Origin: Halothiobacillus sp. | GTDB lineage: Bacteria; Pseudomonadota; Gammaproteobacteria; Halothiobacillales; Halothiobacillaceae | Reading direction: 5' to 3' | Length of the DNA: 39,743 bases | NCBI GenBank assembly: GCA_011389965.1 | Contig: JAABTF010000021.1 | Location: forward strand, 1-39,743 | Shown: piece by piece, positions 19,711 through 30,218 of the stretch | How the letters are laid out: each line of letters begins with the position of its first letter | How positions within the stretch are numbered: the first letter of the stretch is position 1 | Made by a program: the position numbers and the translations under genes | The notes under the pieces: generated by a model | Told to the model about the DNA's origin: nothing | What the model saw: only the letters and a program-made list of their open reading frames with translations | Databases searched by the model: none

Positions 19711-20555
19711 ATCGGCACGCCGACAGGCAGCACGCCGTCAGGTGCAGCCCGCCGGGCGACGACTTCCCGCGGGATTTCGCCGAGGTGCGCGGCCAGCAGC
19801 CACTGCGGCTTTTATCGCACAACATCCAGGTGGGTATCGCTACCCATCGCTACAGCGACTATTTCACCGGTGGCTGGAAACACCTCCTACCCAGCGCTGA
19901 CCGGGCACACAGCTTGGATGCCATCGGTCCGGCACTGGCCCATTTCGACATCATCGGCCTGCAGGAGGCGGATGCGGGGTCGATTCGCAGCCGCTTTCTC
20001 AACCAGGCCGAATACCTGGCCGACATGGCCGGCCTGTCCCACTGGGCGGTGCGGGTCAATCGGGATCTGGGCCAGTTCGGCAAGCACGCCCTGGGGCTGA
20101 TCAGCCGGATCGAGCCGATCCAGGTCGACCAGTGCCCGCTGCCGGGGCGCATGCCGGGACGGGGGGCGCTGGTGGCCGATTTTCGCTGGGATGGCCATCC
20201 CCTGCGAGTGGTCGACACCCACCTGGCCCTGAGCCAGCGGGCGCGCCAATGGCAGTTTCGGCAGCTCGGTGAGTTGTGTAGCGTGAACGGTTATGTGGTG
20301 GTGATGGCAGACTTCAACTGCGAGCCCAGTGACCCGGGGCTGCGCCAGTGGTGCGTGGAGAACGGGTTGAAGCTGCCCCGGCAATCACCGCTGACCTATC
20401 CGCGCTGGCGGCCCCAGCGGGCCATCGACCACATCGCGGTCAGCCAGTCGCTCGATATTCGCGGTACCGAGGCGCGGGCCTTCGGCGGCTCCGATCACAT
20501 GCCGGTCGCCATGAGCATTGCGCTGCCGTCGCCCAGCCGGGCGAGCAGGGATTGA
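19707..20555 (+). CDS. Endonuclease/exonuclease/phosphatase (EEP) family protein
   Basis: LLSHNIQVGIAT, IIGLQEADAGS, VVDTHLALSQ, MADFNCEP, GGSDHMPVAMSI; ATGA overlap with the upstream gene. Confidence 0.88.
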   Translation: MNRHADRQHAVRCSPPGDDFPRDFAEVRGQQPLRLLSHNIQVGIATHRYSDYFTGGWKHLLPSADRAHSLDAIGPALAHFDIIGLQEADAGSIRSRFLNQAEYLADMAGLSHWAVRVNRDLGQFGKHALGLISRIEPIQVDQCPLPGRMPGRGALVADFRWDGHPLRVVDTHLALSQRARQWQFRQLGELCSVNGYVVVMADFNCEPSDPGLRQWCVENGLKLPRQSPLTYPRWRPQRAIDHIAVSQSLDIRGTEARAFGGSDHMPVAMSIALPSPSRASRD

Positions 20556-20587
20556 ACTCGACTCCAATCGAAAAGGAAACAGCCGGC

Positions 20588-22042
20588 ATGACTGACGAAA
20601 ACACCGCCAGCAAGGAAGAGGACGAATATCGGGAGCGTTACGAGCAGCTTCTGGGCGAGCTCGGCCGCCTGGAGGACCACGACCAGGAAGTGGGCGGTCT
20701 ACTCAAGCTGACCCTCACCCGCGTGCTGTTCGCCGTCGACAAGGCCTATCCCGAGTTGGCCGATGCGGCAGCACGCATCCGCGACAAGGCGCGCAAGCAG
20801 GACGACCACTCCTTCGAAACCGGTCGCATCAAGGTCGAGGTCGAGGAACTCGCCAAGCGCATTCGCGAACTTGAGGCCCGCCAGCCCAGCGAGGCCGAAG
20901 AAACGACCGCAGAGCAAGCGACGGGGACCAACACTGCGGACGCCACCTCGGCGAGCCATGGCACCCACAACGGCTCGGCCGCGCACGTGCGCGAGGTCCT
21001 GCCCTTGCTGCTCGACCGCATCGCCTTCGTGGAATCGCTGGAGGGGCGCCGGGCACGACTGATCTCGACCATCGACGATCCCAACGATCACACCTTGCCC
21101 AGCATCCTGATCGATCGCAGCGCCACCCTGATCAATGACATGCGACAAGTGATCGAGCGCGAAAAGGGTGAATTGACCCGTTTCCTCGAGCAGGTCACCG
21201 AGGCACTGGCGGACATCGACAACCACACCCAAGTACAGAGCGACGATCTGGCGGTCCAGCGCGATGCCCGTCTCAAGCTGGATACGTCATTGCGTCAGCA
21301 CGTCGACGATATCGATGCCGAGGTGGAATCCGCCAGCGATCTGGATGATCTCAAGACCTCGGTGCGCGAGCGCATCTCGCGCATTCGTCAACAGGTGCAA
21401 AGCTTTCAGCAGAGCGAGGAACGCCGGCAGGAAGAGATCGAAGACGACAACCAGCGCCTGCGTGACCGGCTTGCCGGTCTGGAAGGCCAGACCCGGATGC
21501 TCGAGGAACAGCTCAAGCAGAGTGAGGCCAAGCTGTTCCGCGACACCCTCACCGGGCTGCCCAACCGGCTGGCCTTCGATCATCGCGTCAAGCTGGAGAT
21601 CGCGCGCATGCGGCGGGACCAGTCGGCCCTGACACTGGCGATCTGGGACCTCGACCGCTTCAAGGAAATCAACGACAACCTGGGTCACCAGGCCGGCGAC
21701 AAGACTCTGATCATTGTCGGCAAGACCTTCATGAACCAGATTCGCGACGTCGATCTAATCGCCCGCTTCGGCGGCGAGGAATTCGCCATGTTGCTCCCCG
21801 GCGCCGATGGCGAGGAAGCCCTGCAGGTGGTCAACCGCATCCGCGAGAAGCTCGCCCGGACCAAGCTGCGCTACCGCAGCCGCGAGATCGCGGTGACCAG
21901 TTCCTGCGGACTGGCGGAGTTCCGTCCCGGCGAGGACCTCGAGGCCGTATTCTCACGGGCCGACGACGCGCTCTACCAGGCCAAGGAACAGGGTCGCAAC
22001 CGCTGCGTGCTCTACCGCGACGAAGCCCCCGCCACCTCCTGA
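20588..22042 (+). CDS. Diguanylate cyclase (GGDEF) with long N-terminal coiled-coil region
   Basis: DTLTGLPNRLAFDHR, RFGGEEFAMLLPGADG; RxxD I-site (RDVD) five residues upstream of GGEEF. Confidence 0.93.
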   Translation: MTDENTASKEEDEYRERYEQLLGELGRLEDHDQEVGGLLKLTLTRVLFAVDKAYPELADAAARIRDKARKQDDHSFETGRIKVEVEELAKRIRELEARQPSEAEETTAEQATGTNTADATSASHGTHNGSAAHVREVLPLLLDRIAFVESLEGRRARLISTIDDPNDHTLPSILIDRSATLINDMRQVIEREKGELTRFLEQVTEALADIDNHTQVQSDDLAVQRDARLKLDTSLRQHVDDIDAEVESASDLDDLKTSVRERISRIRQQVQSFQQSEERRQEEIEDDNQRLRDRLAGLEGQTRMLEEQLKQSEAKLFRDTLTGLPNRLAFDHRVKLEIARMRRDQSALTLAIWDLDRFKEINDNLGHQAGDKTLIIVGKTFMNQIRDVDLIARFGGEEFAMLLPGADGEEALQVVNRIREKLARTKLRYRSREIAVTSSCGLAEFRPGEDLEAVFSRADDALYQAKEQGRNRCVLYRDEAPATS

Positions 22043-22055
22043 ACCTCGCCCGGCC

Positions 22056-23621
22056 TCAATCGCGAGCAGCGTTCTCGGCCGCCGCCAGCACCCGCTCGGC
22101 GATGGGCGCCATGGCCGATGCCGCCTGCGCGTCCGACCGGATCGGTCGGCCCCACTCCCGGTCGGTCTCCCCCGGCCACTTGCCGGTGGCATCCAAGCCC
22201 ATCTTGCCGCCCAGGCCGGAGACTGGCGAGGCGAAATCCAGGTAGTCGATGGGGGTGTGTTCAACCAGGGTGGTGTCGCGCACCGGATCCATCCGGGTGG
22301 TCATCGCCCAGATCACGTCATTCCAGGAACGCGCATCAACGTCGTGGTCCACCACGATGACGAACTTGGTGTACATGAACTGGCGCAGGAAACTCCACAC
22401 CCCCATCATCACCCGCTTGGCGTGCCCCGGGTATTGCTTCTTGATCGAGACCACCGCCAGCCGGTAGGAGCAGCCCTCGGGCGGAAGGTAGAAGTCGACG
22501 ATCTCGGGAAACTGCTTCTGGATCAGCGGCACGAACACCTCGTTGAGTGCCACGCCCAAAATGGCGGGTTCGTCCGGCGGCCGGCCGGTATGGGTGCTGT
22601 GATAGATCGGGTTCTTGCGGTGAGTGATGCGCTCGATGGTCATCACCGGGAAGGATTCGGTCTCGTTGTAGTAACCGGTGTGATCGCCGTAGGGCCCCTC
22701 GACCGCCATGTCGTCGGGGTGGATGAAGCCTTCCAGCACCATCTCGGCATCCGCCGGCACCAGCAGGTCGTGCGACAAACACTGGACCAGCCGGGTGCGC
22801 TCACCGCGCAGCAGGCCGGCGAAGGCATACTCGGAGAGCGTATCGGGCACGGGCGTGACCGCACCCAGGATGGTGGCCGGGTCGGCTCCCAGGGTCACCG
22901 CGATGGGGAACGGCTCACCAGGATGGGTCTGCTGCCAGTGGGCGAAGTCCAGCGCGCCGCCGCGGTGGGCCAGCCACCGCATGATCACCCGGTTGCGACC
23001 GATCACCTGCTGACGATAGATGCCCATGTTCAGCCGCTCGCGCCCGGCGGCAGCGGCATCCTCCGGGTCCGCTTCTATCCCGCCCCCCTTGCGCGGCCGG
23101 CCGCGCGTGGTGGTCAGCCCCCAGGTGATCAGCGGCGCGGCGTCGTCCGGCCAGCAGGTCTGGATCGGCCAGCGCGCCAGGTCCACCGCCTCGCCCTCGA
23201 GCACCACCTCCTGGACCGGCGCCTTTTTCACCCGGCGCGGCGCCATGTCGAGCACCTTCTTGAAAACCGGCAGGTTGCGCCAGGCATCCTTCAATCCCGC
23301 CGGCGGATCGGGCTCCTTGAGAAAGGCCAGCAGCCGGCCGATTTCGCGCAGGTCCGCCAGGGTTTGTCCGCCCATGCCCTGCGCCACGCGCTCGGGAGTG
23401 CCGAACAGGTTGAGCAGAACGGGAACGTCGTAGCCGACGGGATTCTCGATCAGCAACGCCGGGCCGCCAGCGCGCAGAACGCGATCGGCCAGCACGGTCA
23501 TCTCCTGGTCGGGGTCGACCGGCTCGGTCACCCGTACCAGTTCGCCACGTGACTCCAGCCGATGAAGAAACGCGCGCAGGTCGACCAGCGAGGCCTGGAC
23601 GGCCTTGCGCTCAGTCGGCAT
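22056..23621 (-). CDS. ubiD: 4-hydroxy-3-polyprenylbenzoate decarboxylase UbiD
   Basis: [62 protein letters not shown]. Confidence 0.95.
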   Translation of the reverse strand: MPTERKAVQASLVDLRAFLHRLESRGELVRVTEPVDPDQEMTVLADRVLRAGGPALLIENPVGYDVPVLLNLFGTPERVAQGMGGQTLADLREIGRLLAFLKEPDPPAGLKDAWRNLPVFKKVLDMAPRRVKKAPVQEVVLEGEAVDLARWPIQTCWPDDAAPLITWGLTTTRGRPRKGGGIEADPEDAAAAGRERLNMGIYRQQVIGRNRVIMRWLAHRGGALDFAHWQQTHPGEPFPIAVTLGADPATILGAVTPVPDTLSEYAFAGLLRGERTRLVQCLSHDLLVPADAEMVLEGFIHPDDMAVEGPYGDHTGYYNETESFPVMTIERITHRKNPIYHSTHTGRPPDEPAILGVALNEVFVPLIQKQFPEIVDFYLPPEGCSYRLAVVSIKKQYPGHAKRVMMGVWSFLRQFMYTKFVIVVDHDVDARSWNDVIWAMTTRMDPVRDTTLVEHTPIDYLDFASPVSGLGGKMGLDATGKWPGETDREWGRPIRSDAQAASAMAPIAERVLAAAENAARD

Positions 23622-24915
23622 CGGCGTCGGACTCGCTCAACTTGCCCTCGATCCCGGCGCGGGAGAGGGCGCGCTCGTACAGCAGGGCCGCCTCGCTGCT
23701 GTCGCGCAGACGGGCATGTACCCGGGCAGCCACGGCAAGGTATTTGAGATCCCGATCGAGCGGCCCGAGCCGGCCGATCCAGATCTGGGCGGCCGAGGGA
23801 TCGTTTTCTGCCAGCGCCAGGCGCGCCATGGCGTAGGCAAAGGCGGCGCGTTCGCGCGCATCACGCACATCCGGGGCGTTGGCCGGCTCCTGCCAATCCT
23901 CGGGCACCAGCCGCAGCAGCCGCCGCCGTGCCTCGGCCGGATCGGCATGCTCGATCTCCGCCCAGGCGTGCAGGGTGGCGACCTCGCGCCGACGGCCCAG
24001 GCGCTTTTCCAGCAGCTCGGCAGCGGCCTTGTCGGCACCGCTGCGCTGCAAGGCACGCGCATAGGCGACGGTGACCGCGGCGTTGTCGGCCACGTTACGA
24101 CCCGCCTCGGCCCACAGCCGGGAGAGCCGGTCGAGGTCTCGCTCACGGGAAGCGGCCTCGATGCGCCCGAGCAAGACTTGCCGCTCGACCCGCAGCAGCT
24201 CGTCGGAGGTCAGCTGCTTGTCCTTGACGCGGCGCAAGGTCGGCAGCAATCCGGCCAGTGCCTCGTAGTCCCCGGCGCACTCCAGCAGCTGGGCGCGGAT
24301 CAGGAGGATCGCCTCGTCGCGGGGATGGGAATCGACCAGCGGCTCCATCATTTCCTGGGCCCACTCGACTTCACCCAGACTCATCAGCCGCTGGACGATA
24401 TGCAGGCGCAGGAACTCGGCGAACTTGGGGAATCGCCGCGAGACGGTCTCGAACAGGTCAACGATTTCCTCGCGATAGTCCGACCGCGAGTGTCGCATCG
24501 CCCCCTGACGTGACGGGTCGATGCCGTCGATCAGGGCATCGATGGCCACCTGGAAATGCATGGGCGGCAGGCTGCCATCCTCGACCCCGGCCAGGGCATA
24601 GCGCCGGGCCAGGTCGGTCTGGCGACGCTGACGTTCCGCCCACGCCCTCAGGAGCTTTTCGTCGGCAGCTTGGCGCTTCTGCTCGGCCGTGCGACGAGTC
24701 AGGCGAGCCGGGAGATGCACCAAACCGGCCAGCACGCGCCAGACAAGCCCGAGGACGATGACAGCCACCAACACGATCAGCAAAAAGCCGACCGCGGTGG
24801 TTTCCACTCGCCAGCCACCCAACTCGAGCATCGCGCTGCCCGCGCCAGGCAAGAAGTACACACCGGCCCCGATGGCAAGGGCCAGAATCAGTATCCAGAA
24901 GATCACACGTTTCAT
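23611..24915 (-). CDS. hemY: HemY-like TPR membrane protein of heme biosynthesis operon
   Basis: N-terminal TM helices, TPR-like helical repeats, position downstream of hemX; ATGA overlap with hemX. Confidence 0.9.
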   Translation of the reverse strand: MKRVIFWILILALAIGAGVYFLPGAGSAMLELGGWRVETTAVGFLLIVLVAVIVLGLVWRVLAGLVHLPARLTRRTAEQKRQAADEKLLRAWAERQRRQTDLARRYALAGVEDGSLPPMHFQVAIDALIDGIDPSRQGAMRHSRSDYREEIVDLFETVSRRFPKFAEFLRLHIVQRLMSLGEVEWAQEMMEPLVDSHPRDEAILLIRAQLLECAGDYEALAGLLPTLRRVKDKQLTSDELLRVERQVLLGRIEAASRERDLDRLSRLWAEAGRNVADNAAVTVAYARALQRSGADKAAAELLEKRLGRRREVATLHAWAEIEHADPAEARRRLLRLVPEDWQEPANAPDVRDARERAAFAYAMARLALAENDPSAAQIWIGRLGPLDRDLKYLAVAARVHARLRDSSEAALLYERALSRAGIEGKLSESDADAD

Positions 24916-26207
24916 TGCTTCGTCTCCTTGCCTTCCGGCGCACCACCGTCAGCGGTCGACGTCCGCGCCTTTTCCCGCTCGGAGGCCTTCTCCCAGGCTG
25001 TCAGCACGGCATCCAGGGACGGGAACTCCCGACCGCCGAAACGATTCTGAGTCGTCTCGAGCGCCTTCTGGGCGGCCGCGGGGCCGCTGGCCGCGAGATC
25101 GTAGTGCGCGGTCAGCCAATCGCGGGCCTCGGCCACCGTCGCCCGCAGGGCATCGACATCACGCGCTAGCAGCGATTCGCGCACCGCCGTCAGCCACAGG
25201 CGCATTTCACGGTCGTTGGCGACCCGCTCGCGCAGCCGGGTGGGCGTATCGGAGCGCGTCACGCTGACCTGGCGACCCAGCCAGTCGGTGACTCCGGCCC
25301 AAGTTTTCTCGTACCAGGCGGCGTCTTCCGGCAGCGGCTTACCGGCATCCGCCATCTCGTCCTGACCGCCCTCGGGCGCGTCGAACTCGCCCGCCAGCGG
25401 CCACGATTCGACCCGGTCGCCCAGGCGGCGCAGGGCCAAGGCCTGGCCGATCCGGTCGCCCTCCCCGGCGGCCTCGATCTGGCCGATCGCATCGCTGATC
25501 GCCGAGCGCAATGGCAGCCAGTGGGGTCGGGACAGGTCGGCGACCCGCTCGTCGGCCAATTGCAGCGCCAGCACCGCCCCATCGGGATCGCGGCCAATCA
25601 CCAGGCGCTCCTGGGCCCGCGTCAGCAGAAAGCCGATCTCGGCCGTTTTCCAGGCGATTTCGCCCCGACTCAGGCGATCGTCGATCCGGGCAATGCGCGA
25701 TTCGAGTCGATCCTGTCGCTCGGCCAGTTCATCCTGCTGGCCACGCAGGGCGGACTCGACTTGGCGGCGAATCGCCTCGCCTTGCCCCTCCAGGGCATCG
25801 ACTTCGGCACCGGTTTCCTGCAACCGCTCCTGGAGCGAGGCGACACGTTCATCGACCTGTTCGAGATCGGCGGCCCGGGCCTGGCGCTCGGCCTGCTGCT
25901 CTTCGAGCAACTGCCATAGGTGCCAGCCACCCACGCCACCCAGGGCCGCGGCCACGAAGAGCAGCAGCACGCCGGCCGCCAGCCAGGGCAGCAACCGCGA
26001 ACCGGGGCGCGATTCCTGTGACTCCGCCTCGTCCTCGCTGGTATCGGATGCAGGGGGCTGGGAATCGTCCGGCCGGTCGCCCGAGTGGCCACTCTCCCGC
26101 GACTCGGGGGGCTCCGGCGTCTTTCCCGCTTCCAACACCTCTCCCGTAGGCTCCTCGGCCGGCCGGTCAGTGGCTTGCTTGTCTCGATCTTTCTTGTCCA
26201 TGCTCAT
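24912..26207 (-). CDS. hemX: HemX-like (uroporphyrinogen-III C-methyltransferase-annotated) membrane protein
   Basis: Acidic N-terminus, single TM helix, coiled coil, WKTAEIGFLLTRAQERLVIGRD motif; position between hemD and hemY. Confidence 0.9.
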   Translation of the reverse strand: MSMDKKDRDKQATDRPAEEPTGEVLEAGKTPEPPESRESGHSGDRPDDSQPPASDTSEDEAESQESRPGSRLLPWLAAGVLLLFVAAALGGVGGWHLWQLLEEQQAERQARAADLEQVDERVASLQERLQETGAEVDALEGQGEAIRRQVESALRGQQDELAERQDRLESRIARIDDRLSRGEIAWKTAEIGFLLTRAQERLVIGRDPDGAVLALQLADERVADLSRPHWLPLRSAISDAIGQIEAAGEGDRIGQALALRRLGDRVESWPLAGEFDAPEGGQDEMADAGKPLPEDAAWYEKTWAGVTDWLGRQVSVTRSDTPTRLRERVANDREMRLWLTAVRESLLARDVDALRATVAEARDWLTAHYDLAASGPAAAQKALETTQNRFGGREFPSLDAVLTAWEKASEREKARTSTADGGAPEGKETKQ

Positions 26208-26248
26208 CCCCCGTCAGGGCACTCGTTGCGCCAACGTAGCGTTCTGTA

Positions 26249-27070
26249 TTAGTTGGGTGTTCCATCGATGGGCCGCCGGGCGGCGACGGCCCAGGCCGCT
26301 TCGGCCAAGGCGCCGGGTGCCGGGCTGCCCGCCAGCACGATCTCGCCGCGAAAACCCCACCGGCGGGCCCGTTCTCGGGCCCGCTCGTTGATTACCACCA
26401 GGTTGGAGTCTAGCAGCCCGCCCACGATGTCATCCGTCTCATTGGAAGACGCCGTGAGCCCTGCCAGGCAATCCAGCGCCTGGGGCGCGGTGATGATCCA
26501 CAGCCGCTCCGGGCCGCCGGGCGGCGGGCCGGATGCAGGCGGCGGGCACTCGCGGCGATACACCGGCACGAACCTCGGCTGTGCGCCCCGGGCCGCCAGC
26601 GTCTCGGCCAGCAGTTCCCGACCGGTCTCGCCGCGCATGATCCACACGGCGCAGCCCGCCATCTCCACGGCGGAAAGGCAATCCAGCAGCCCTTCGCTAT
26701 CCTCGGAGGACCGGGGCACGAACTCCGCCGGCAGCCCCGCCTCCTGCAGGGCCTGTGCCGTGGCGGCGCCGACGGCGGCCACCCGACTGGGCGGCCATTC
26801 CCGCAAGGGGCGAATGGCATCGGCCATCCAAACCGCCCGCGGGCTGACGAAGACCGTCACGTCGCCCGGCCGCATGGCAGCCAGGGCGTCGAGCAGTGGT
26901 GCCGGCGAGCGGGCGGGGCGAATGACCAGCAGGGAGAAATCACGTAGTCGAACGGTCATGCCCGTCGGGCGGAGCGCCTCGAGCGCATGGCGCAAGGCGT
27001 CATTGCCCCCCTCCGGCCGGCTGAGGAGGATCTCGGCAATCGGGGGGATGGGCGGGGAAGCGGCTGGCAA
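26249..27070 (-). CDS. hemD: Uroporphyrinogen-III synthase
   Basis: ILLSRPEGGN, FVSPRAVWMA, VAAVGAATAQALQEAGL, WIITAPQALDCL; immediately follows hemC. TTG start at 27070 is inferred. Confidence 0.82.
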   Translation of the reverse strand: MPAASPPIPPIAEILLSRPEGGNDALRHALEALRPTGMTVRLRDFSLLVIRPARSPAPLLDALAAMRPGDVTVFVSPRAVWMADAIRPLREWPPSRVAAVGAATAQALQEAGLPAEFVPRSSEDSEGLLDCLSAVEMAGCAVWIMRGETGRELLAETLAARGAQPRFVPVYRRECPPPASGPPPGGPERLWIITAPQALDCLAGLTASSNETDDIVGGLLDSNLVVINERARERARRWGFRGEIVLAGSPAPGALAEAAWAVAARRPIDGTPN

Positions 27071-27074
27071 CGGC

Positions 27075-28043
27075 TCAGCCCTCGTCGGGCGCCTCGGTTT
27101 CGATGCCCACCTCGGCGAGGATCTTGTCCGCCCCGGCACGCAGGACGCACTCGGCCAGTTCGATGCCCAGCGCCTCGGCCTGATCTCGCGGCCCCGTGAT
27201 CTCCTCGCGCAGGGTGGCCGTGCCATCCGGTCGGCCGACCATCCCGCGCAGCCACAACTGGCCGTCTTCCACCAGCAGGGCATGCCCGCCGATGGGCACC
27301 TGGCAACCGCCGTTGAGGCGGGTATTGAACGCGCGCTCGGCCGTCACCCGGGTGGTAGTGTCCTTGTCGACCAGCGGCGCGATCAGCGCGTGTACGTCCG
27401 CGTCGTCGCTGCGCGCCTCGATACCCAAGGCGCCCTGGCCCATGGCGGGCAGGGATTCCTCCGCCGACAACCGATGGGTGATACGGTCGGCCAGTTCGGC
27501 CCGCTTGAGGCCCGAGGCGGCCAGGATGATGGCGTCGTACTCGCCGTCGTCGAGCTTGCGTAGGCGGGTGTGGATGTTGCCGCGCAGGGTCTTGACCTCG
27601 AGTTCCGGGAAGCGCTCGCGCACTTGGGTCTCGCGGCGCAGGCTGGAGGTGCCCACCACGCAACCGGCCGGCATCTGGTCGAGGTTGCCGTACTCGTTGG
27701 AGACGAAGGCATCGTGCGGGTCGTCGCCTTCGAGAATGGCGATCAGTTCCAGGCCGTCGGGGAACTGCATCGGCACGTCCTTCATCGAGTGCACGGCAAT
27801 GTCGGCGCGGTCCTCGAGCATGGCGACCTCGAGTTCCTTGACGAACAGGGCCTTGCCGCCGATCTTCGACAGCGGGCTGTCGAGCAGCTGGTCGCCGCGG
27901 GTGGTCATCTTGACCAGTTCGACCTCGAGCCCGGGGTTGAGCCGCCGCAGCTCGGCGGATACGAATTCAGCCTGCCACAGCGCCAGCAGGCTGGCCCGGG
28001 TGGCGATCCGCAGCACGCGGCCTTCTGAAAATGCCTTGCTCAT
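27075..28043 (-). CDS. hemC: Hydroxymethylbilane synthase (porphobilinogen deaminase)
   Basis: [59 protein letters not shown]. Confidence 0.97.
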   Translation of the reverse strand: MSKAFSEGRVLRIATRASLLALWQAEFVSAELRRLNPGLEVELVKMTTRGDQLLDSPLSKIGGKALFVKELEVAMLEDRADIAVHSMKDVPMQFPDGLELIAILEGDDPHDAFVSNEYGNLDQMPAGCVVGTSSLRRETQVRERFPELEVKTLRGNIHTRLRKLDDGEYDAIILAASGLKRAELADRITHRLSAEESLPAMGQGALGIEARSDDADVHALIAPLVDKDTTTRVTAERAFNTRLNGGCQVPIGGHALLVEDGQLWLRGMVGRPDGTATLREEITGPRDQAEALGIELAECVLRAGADKILAEVGIETEAPDEG

Positions 28044-28228
28044 CTGTCATCCTCGTCATCTGGATTCGGGCGGCGGCCGGGATGCCATCGCGGCGGCGCC
28101 GGTAAATGGCGGCCATGGTAGCCCAGATACCCGGCGGGGGCACGGGAGGAACCGGAACCCGCCACGTCACACATGGTCCAAATTGCATACAATCCACGAT
28201 GCCCCGCTGTCACACCGGAGAAAGACCC

Positions 28229-28837
28229 TTGGCTGCCATCCCCTCCATCCAACGCGCCCGTCGACTGGCCATCGCGGCACTCGCCCCGCTCGCCGCGTTG
28301 TTCCTGCTCGGCATGGCCACGCCGCCGGGGCAGGCCGACCAGACGCAGACGCCCGCCGCGTCGGACGACGTGCCCCTGATGAGCGACCTGAAGAACGTCC
28401 AGGCCGACCTGGAATACATGCGGGAACAACAGGCCCCCATGTTGATGTTCTTCCACGCCACCTATTGCAGCTACTGCCGTACGGTCGACGAGGAATTCCT
28501 GCAAACCATGGCCGAGGACGACAGCTACCACGGACGGCTGATCATCCGCCGGGTGGAGATCGATTCGGCCACGCCGGAGATCGAATGGCAGGGCACGTCC
28601 TACACGCCGGTCGAGTTCGCCCGGTTGCAGGGGGTGTATCTGGTGCCCGAGGTGATTTTCTTCGCTCCCGACGGCCGCCAGGTGGTCGACGAACTCAAGG
28701 GAGTGACCGTGCCGGACTTCTATCCCCAGTACCTCGACCAGCGCCTGCGCGCGGCCGAGCGCTGCATTGAGAACCCGGATCTGCCCGTCTGCACCGACGG
28801 GATCGACCGGCCACGACGCGACCTGACGGCCCCTTGA
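28229..28837 (+). CDS. Secreted thioredoxin-fold protein (SoxW-like)
   Basis: Signal peptide; MLMFFHATYCSYCRTVDEEF (CSYC active site); VPEVIFFAPDG cis-Pro region. TTG start at 28229 with GGAG RBS inferred; alternative ATG 28199. Confidence 0.82.
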   Translation: MAAIPSIQRARRLAIAALAPLAALFLLGMATPPGQADQTQTPAASDDVPLMSDLKNVQADLEYMREQQAPMLMFFHATYCSYCRTVDEEFLQTMAEDDSYHGRLIIRRVEIDSATPEIEWQGTSYTPVEFARLQGVYLVPEVIFFAPDGRQVVDELKGVTVPDFYPQYLDQRLRAAERCIENPDLPVCTDGIDRPRRDLTAP

Positions 28838-29006
28838 GCCAGTGGCCGATGGGTCAGCAACCGGTTGAGCCGGCTAACAAATCGCAGTAGTTCACTCTGG
28901 CATCGTCGTCTAACCTTGTGCATGATCAGGAAACCGGCAGCCGCGCAGGTTGTCGTAGTGTGTACGCGGCCTGGCCGCGCGAACCCTAACGAGAGGATCT
29001 GACAAG

Positions 29007-29237
29007 ATGAAAGCGCAATCCAAGAAGCACCTGCTGATCGGCTCGACTGCCCTGGCCACAGCCTTGGCCGGCTCCACTGTCATGGCCGCGGGCAACAGCA
29101 ACCCGTTCGCCTCTGAATCCACCCATGCGGGCACCTTCCAGACCGCCGAAATGGCCTGCGGCTCCGGCCAGTGCGGCAGCAGCATGGACGACGAGAAGGG
29201 CGACGACGACAACGGTGACGACAAGGACAAGTCCTAA
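29007..29237 (+). CDS. bufA: Small secreted MNIO-RiPP precursor, bufferin/HvfA-like
   Basis: 76 aa; signal peptide ending VMAA; Cys-containing motif ACGSGQCGSS; acidic tail DDEKGDDDNGDDKDKS; followed by DUF692 and DUF2063 genes. Confidence 0.78.
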   Translation: MKAQSKKHLLIGSTALATALAGSTVMAAGNSNPFASESTHAGTFQTAEMACGSGQCGSSMDDEKGDDDNGDDKDKS

Positions 29238-29372
29238 AACCGCGTCCTGACGGCACCGGCCCGCTTGGGCCGACGCCCTGACTGAAGGTCGCCGGCCGTC
29301 GGCCGTCGGCCCACAAACACCCCGGCCGGTGGCTCGCCGCCATCGGTCATACAGCATTCCGGGAGGCCTGCC

Positions 29373-30218
29373 ATGAGCCCCCAATCCTCCAGCCAGCACG
29401 TTCCCGTCGGCATCGGCCTGCGTCGCGGTCCGCTCATGCGCGAGATCGAGGAGCAGCGCCCCGACATCGATTTCCTCGAGGTTGCGCCCGAGAACTGGCT
29501 GCGCTTCGGCGGGCCGGTCAAGGAGCGCTTCAAGGCGCTGCTCGAGGACTACCCGCTCTACACCCACGGCCTGTCGCTGTCGATCGGCGGCCCGGCGGAG
29601 CTCGACCTCGATTTCGTCGACGCGGTGGGCGAGTTCCTCGACGAATACCGGCCCGCGCTCTACAGCGAGCACCTGTCGTTCTGCTCGGACAACGCGCACC
29701 TCTACGACCTGATGCCGATCCCCTTCACCGAGGAGGCAATCGAGCACGTCGTCGCGCGCATCGACACGGTGCAGCAGCGCCTCGGCCGCCGGCTGGTACT
29801 GGAGAACGTCTCCTACTATTCGCCGGTCGAATCCACCATGGACGAGCGGACGTTCATCCTGAAAATCCTCGAGCGTTCTGGCTGCGACCTGCTGCTCGAC
29901 GTCAACAACGTGTTCGTCAACAGCGTCAACCACGGCTACGACCCCTACGCCTTCATCGACTCCATGCCCGCCGAGCGGGTGCGTTACCTGCACGTCGCCG
30001 GGCACCACCAGGTCGAGGAAGATCTGATCATCGACAGCCACGGCGCGCCGGTCAGCGCCCCGGTGTGGGACCTGCTCGAGCACACCTACCGCCACGTCGG
30101 CCCGGTGCCGACGCTCCTGGAACGCGATTTCGACATCCCGCCGCTCGACGAGCTGATGGGCGAGGTCGCGCAGATCCGCCGCGCCGCCGAGCGGGCGCTC
30201 GGCAGCCGGGCCGCCTGA
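29373..30218 (+). CDS. bufB: MNIO family (DUF692) RiPP-modifying oxidase, BufB-like
   Basis: GIGLR, FLEVAPENW, THGLSLSIGG, YSEHLSF, LENVSYY, LLLDVNNVFVNSVNHGYDP, HVAGHH, DSHG, ERDFDIPPLDEL. Confidence 0.93.
   Translation: MSPQSSSQHVPVGIGLRRGPLMREIEEQRPDIDFLEVAPENWLRFGGPVKERFKALLEDYPLYTHGLSLSIGGPAELDLDFVDAVGEFLDEYRPALYSEHLSFCSDNAHLYDLMPIPFTEEAIEHVVARIDTVQQRLGRRLVLENVSYYSPVESTMDERTFILKILERSGCDLLLDVNNVFVNSVNHGYDPYAFIDSMPAERVRYLHVAGHHQVEEDLIIDSHGAPVSAPVWDLLEHTYRHVGPVPTLLERDFDIPPLDELMGEVAQIRRAAERALGSRAA

Noticed and set aside
22257-23552. 431-aa plus-strand ORF opposite ubiD
   Set aside because: Antisense shadow frame of a clear ubiD gene.
28838-29006. Possible ECF-sigma-type promoter upstream of bufA (AAC...CGTC and GGAAAC...CGTA pairs)
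   Set aside because: Spacing between candidate -35 and -10 elements (19-25 nt) does not fit ECF promoters; no sigma factor gene nearby.
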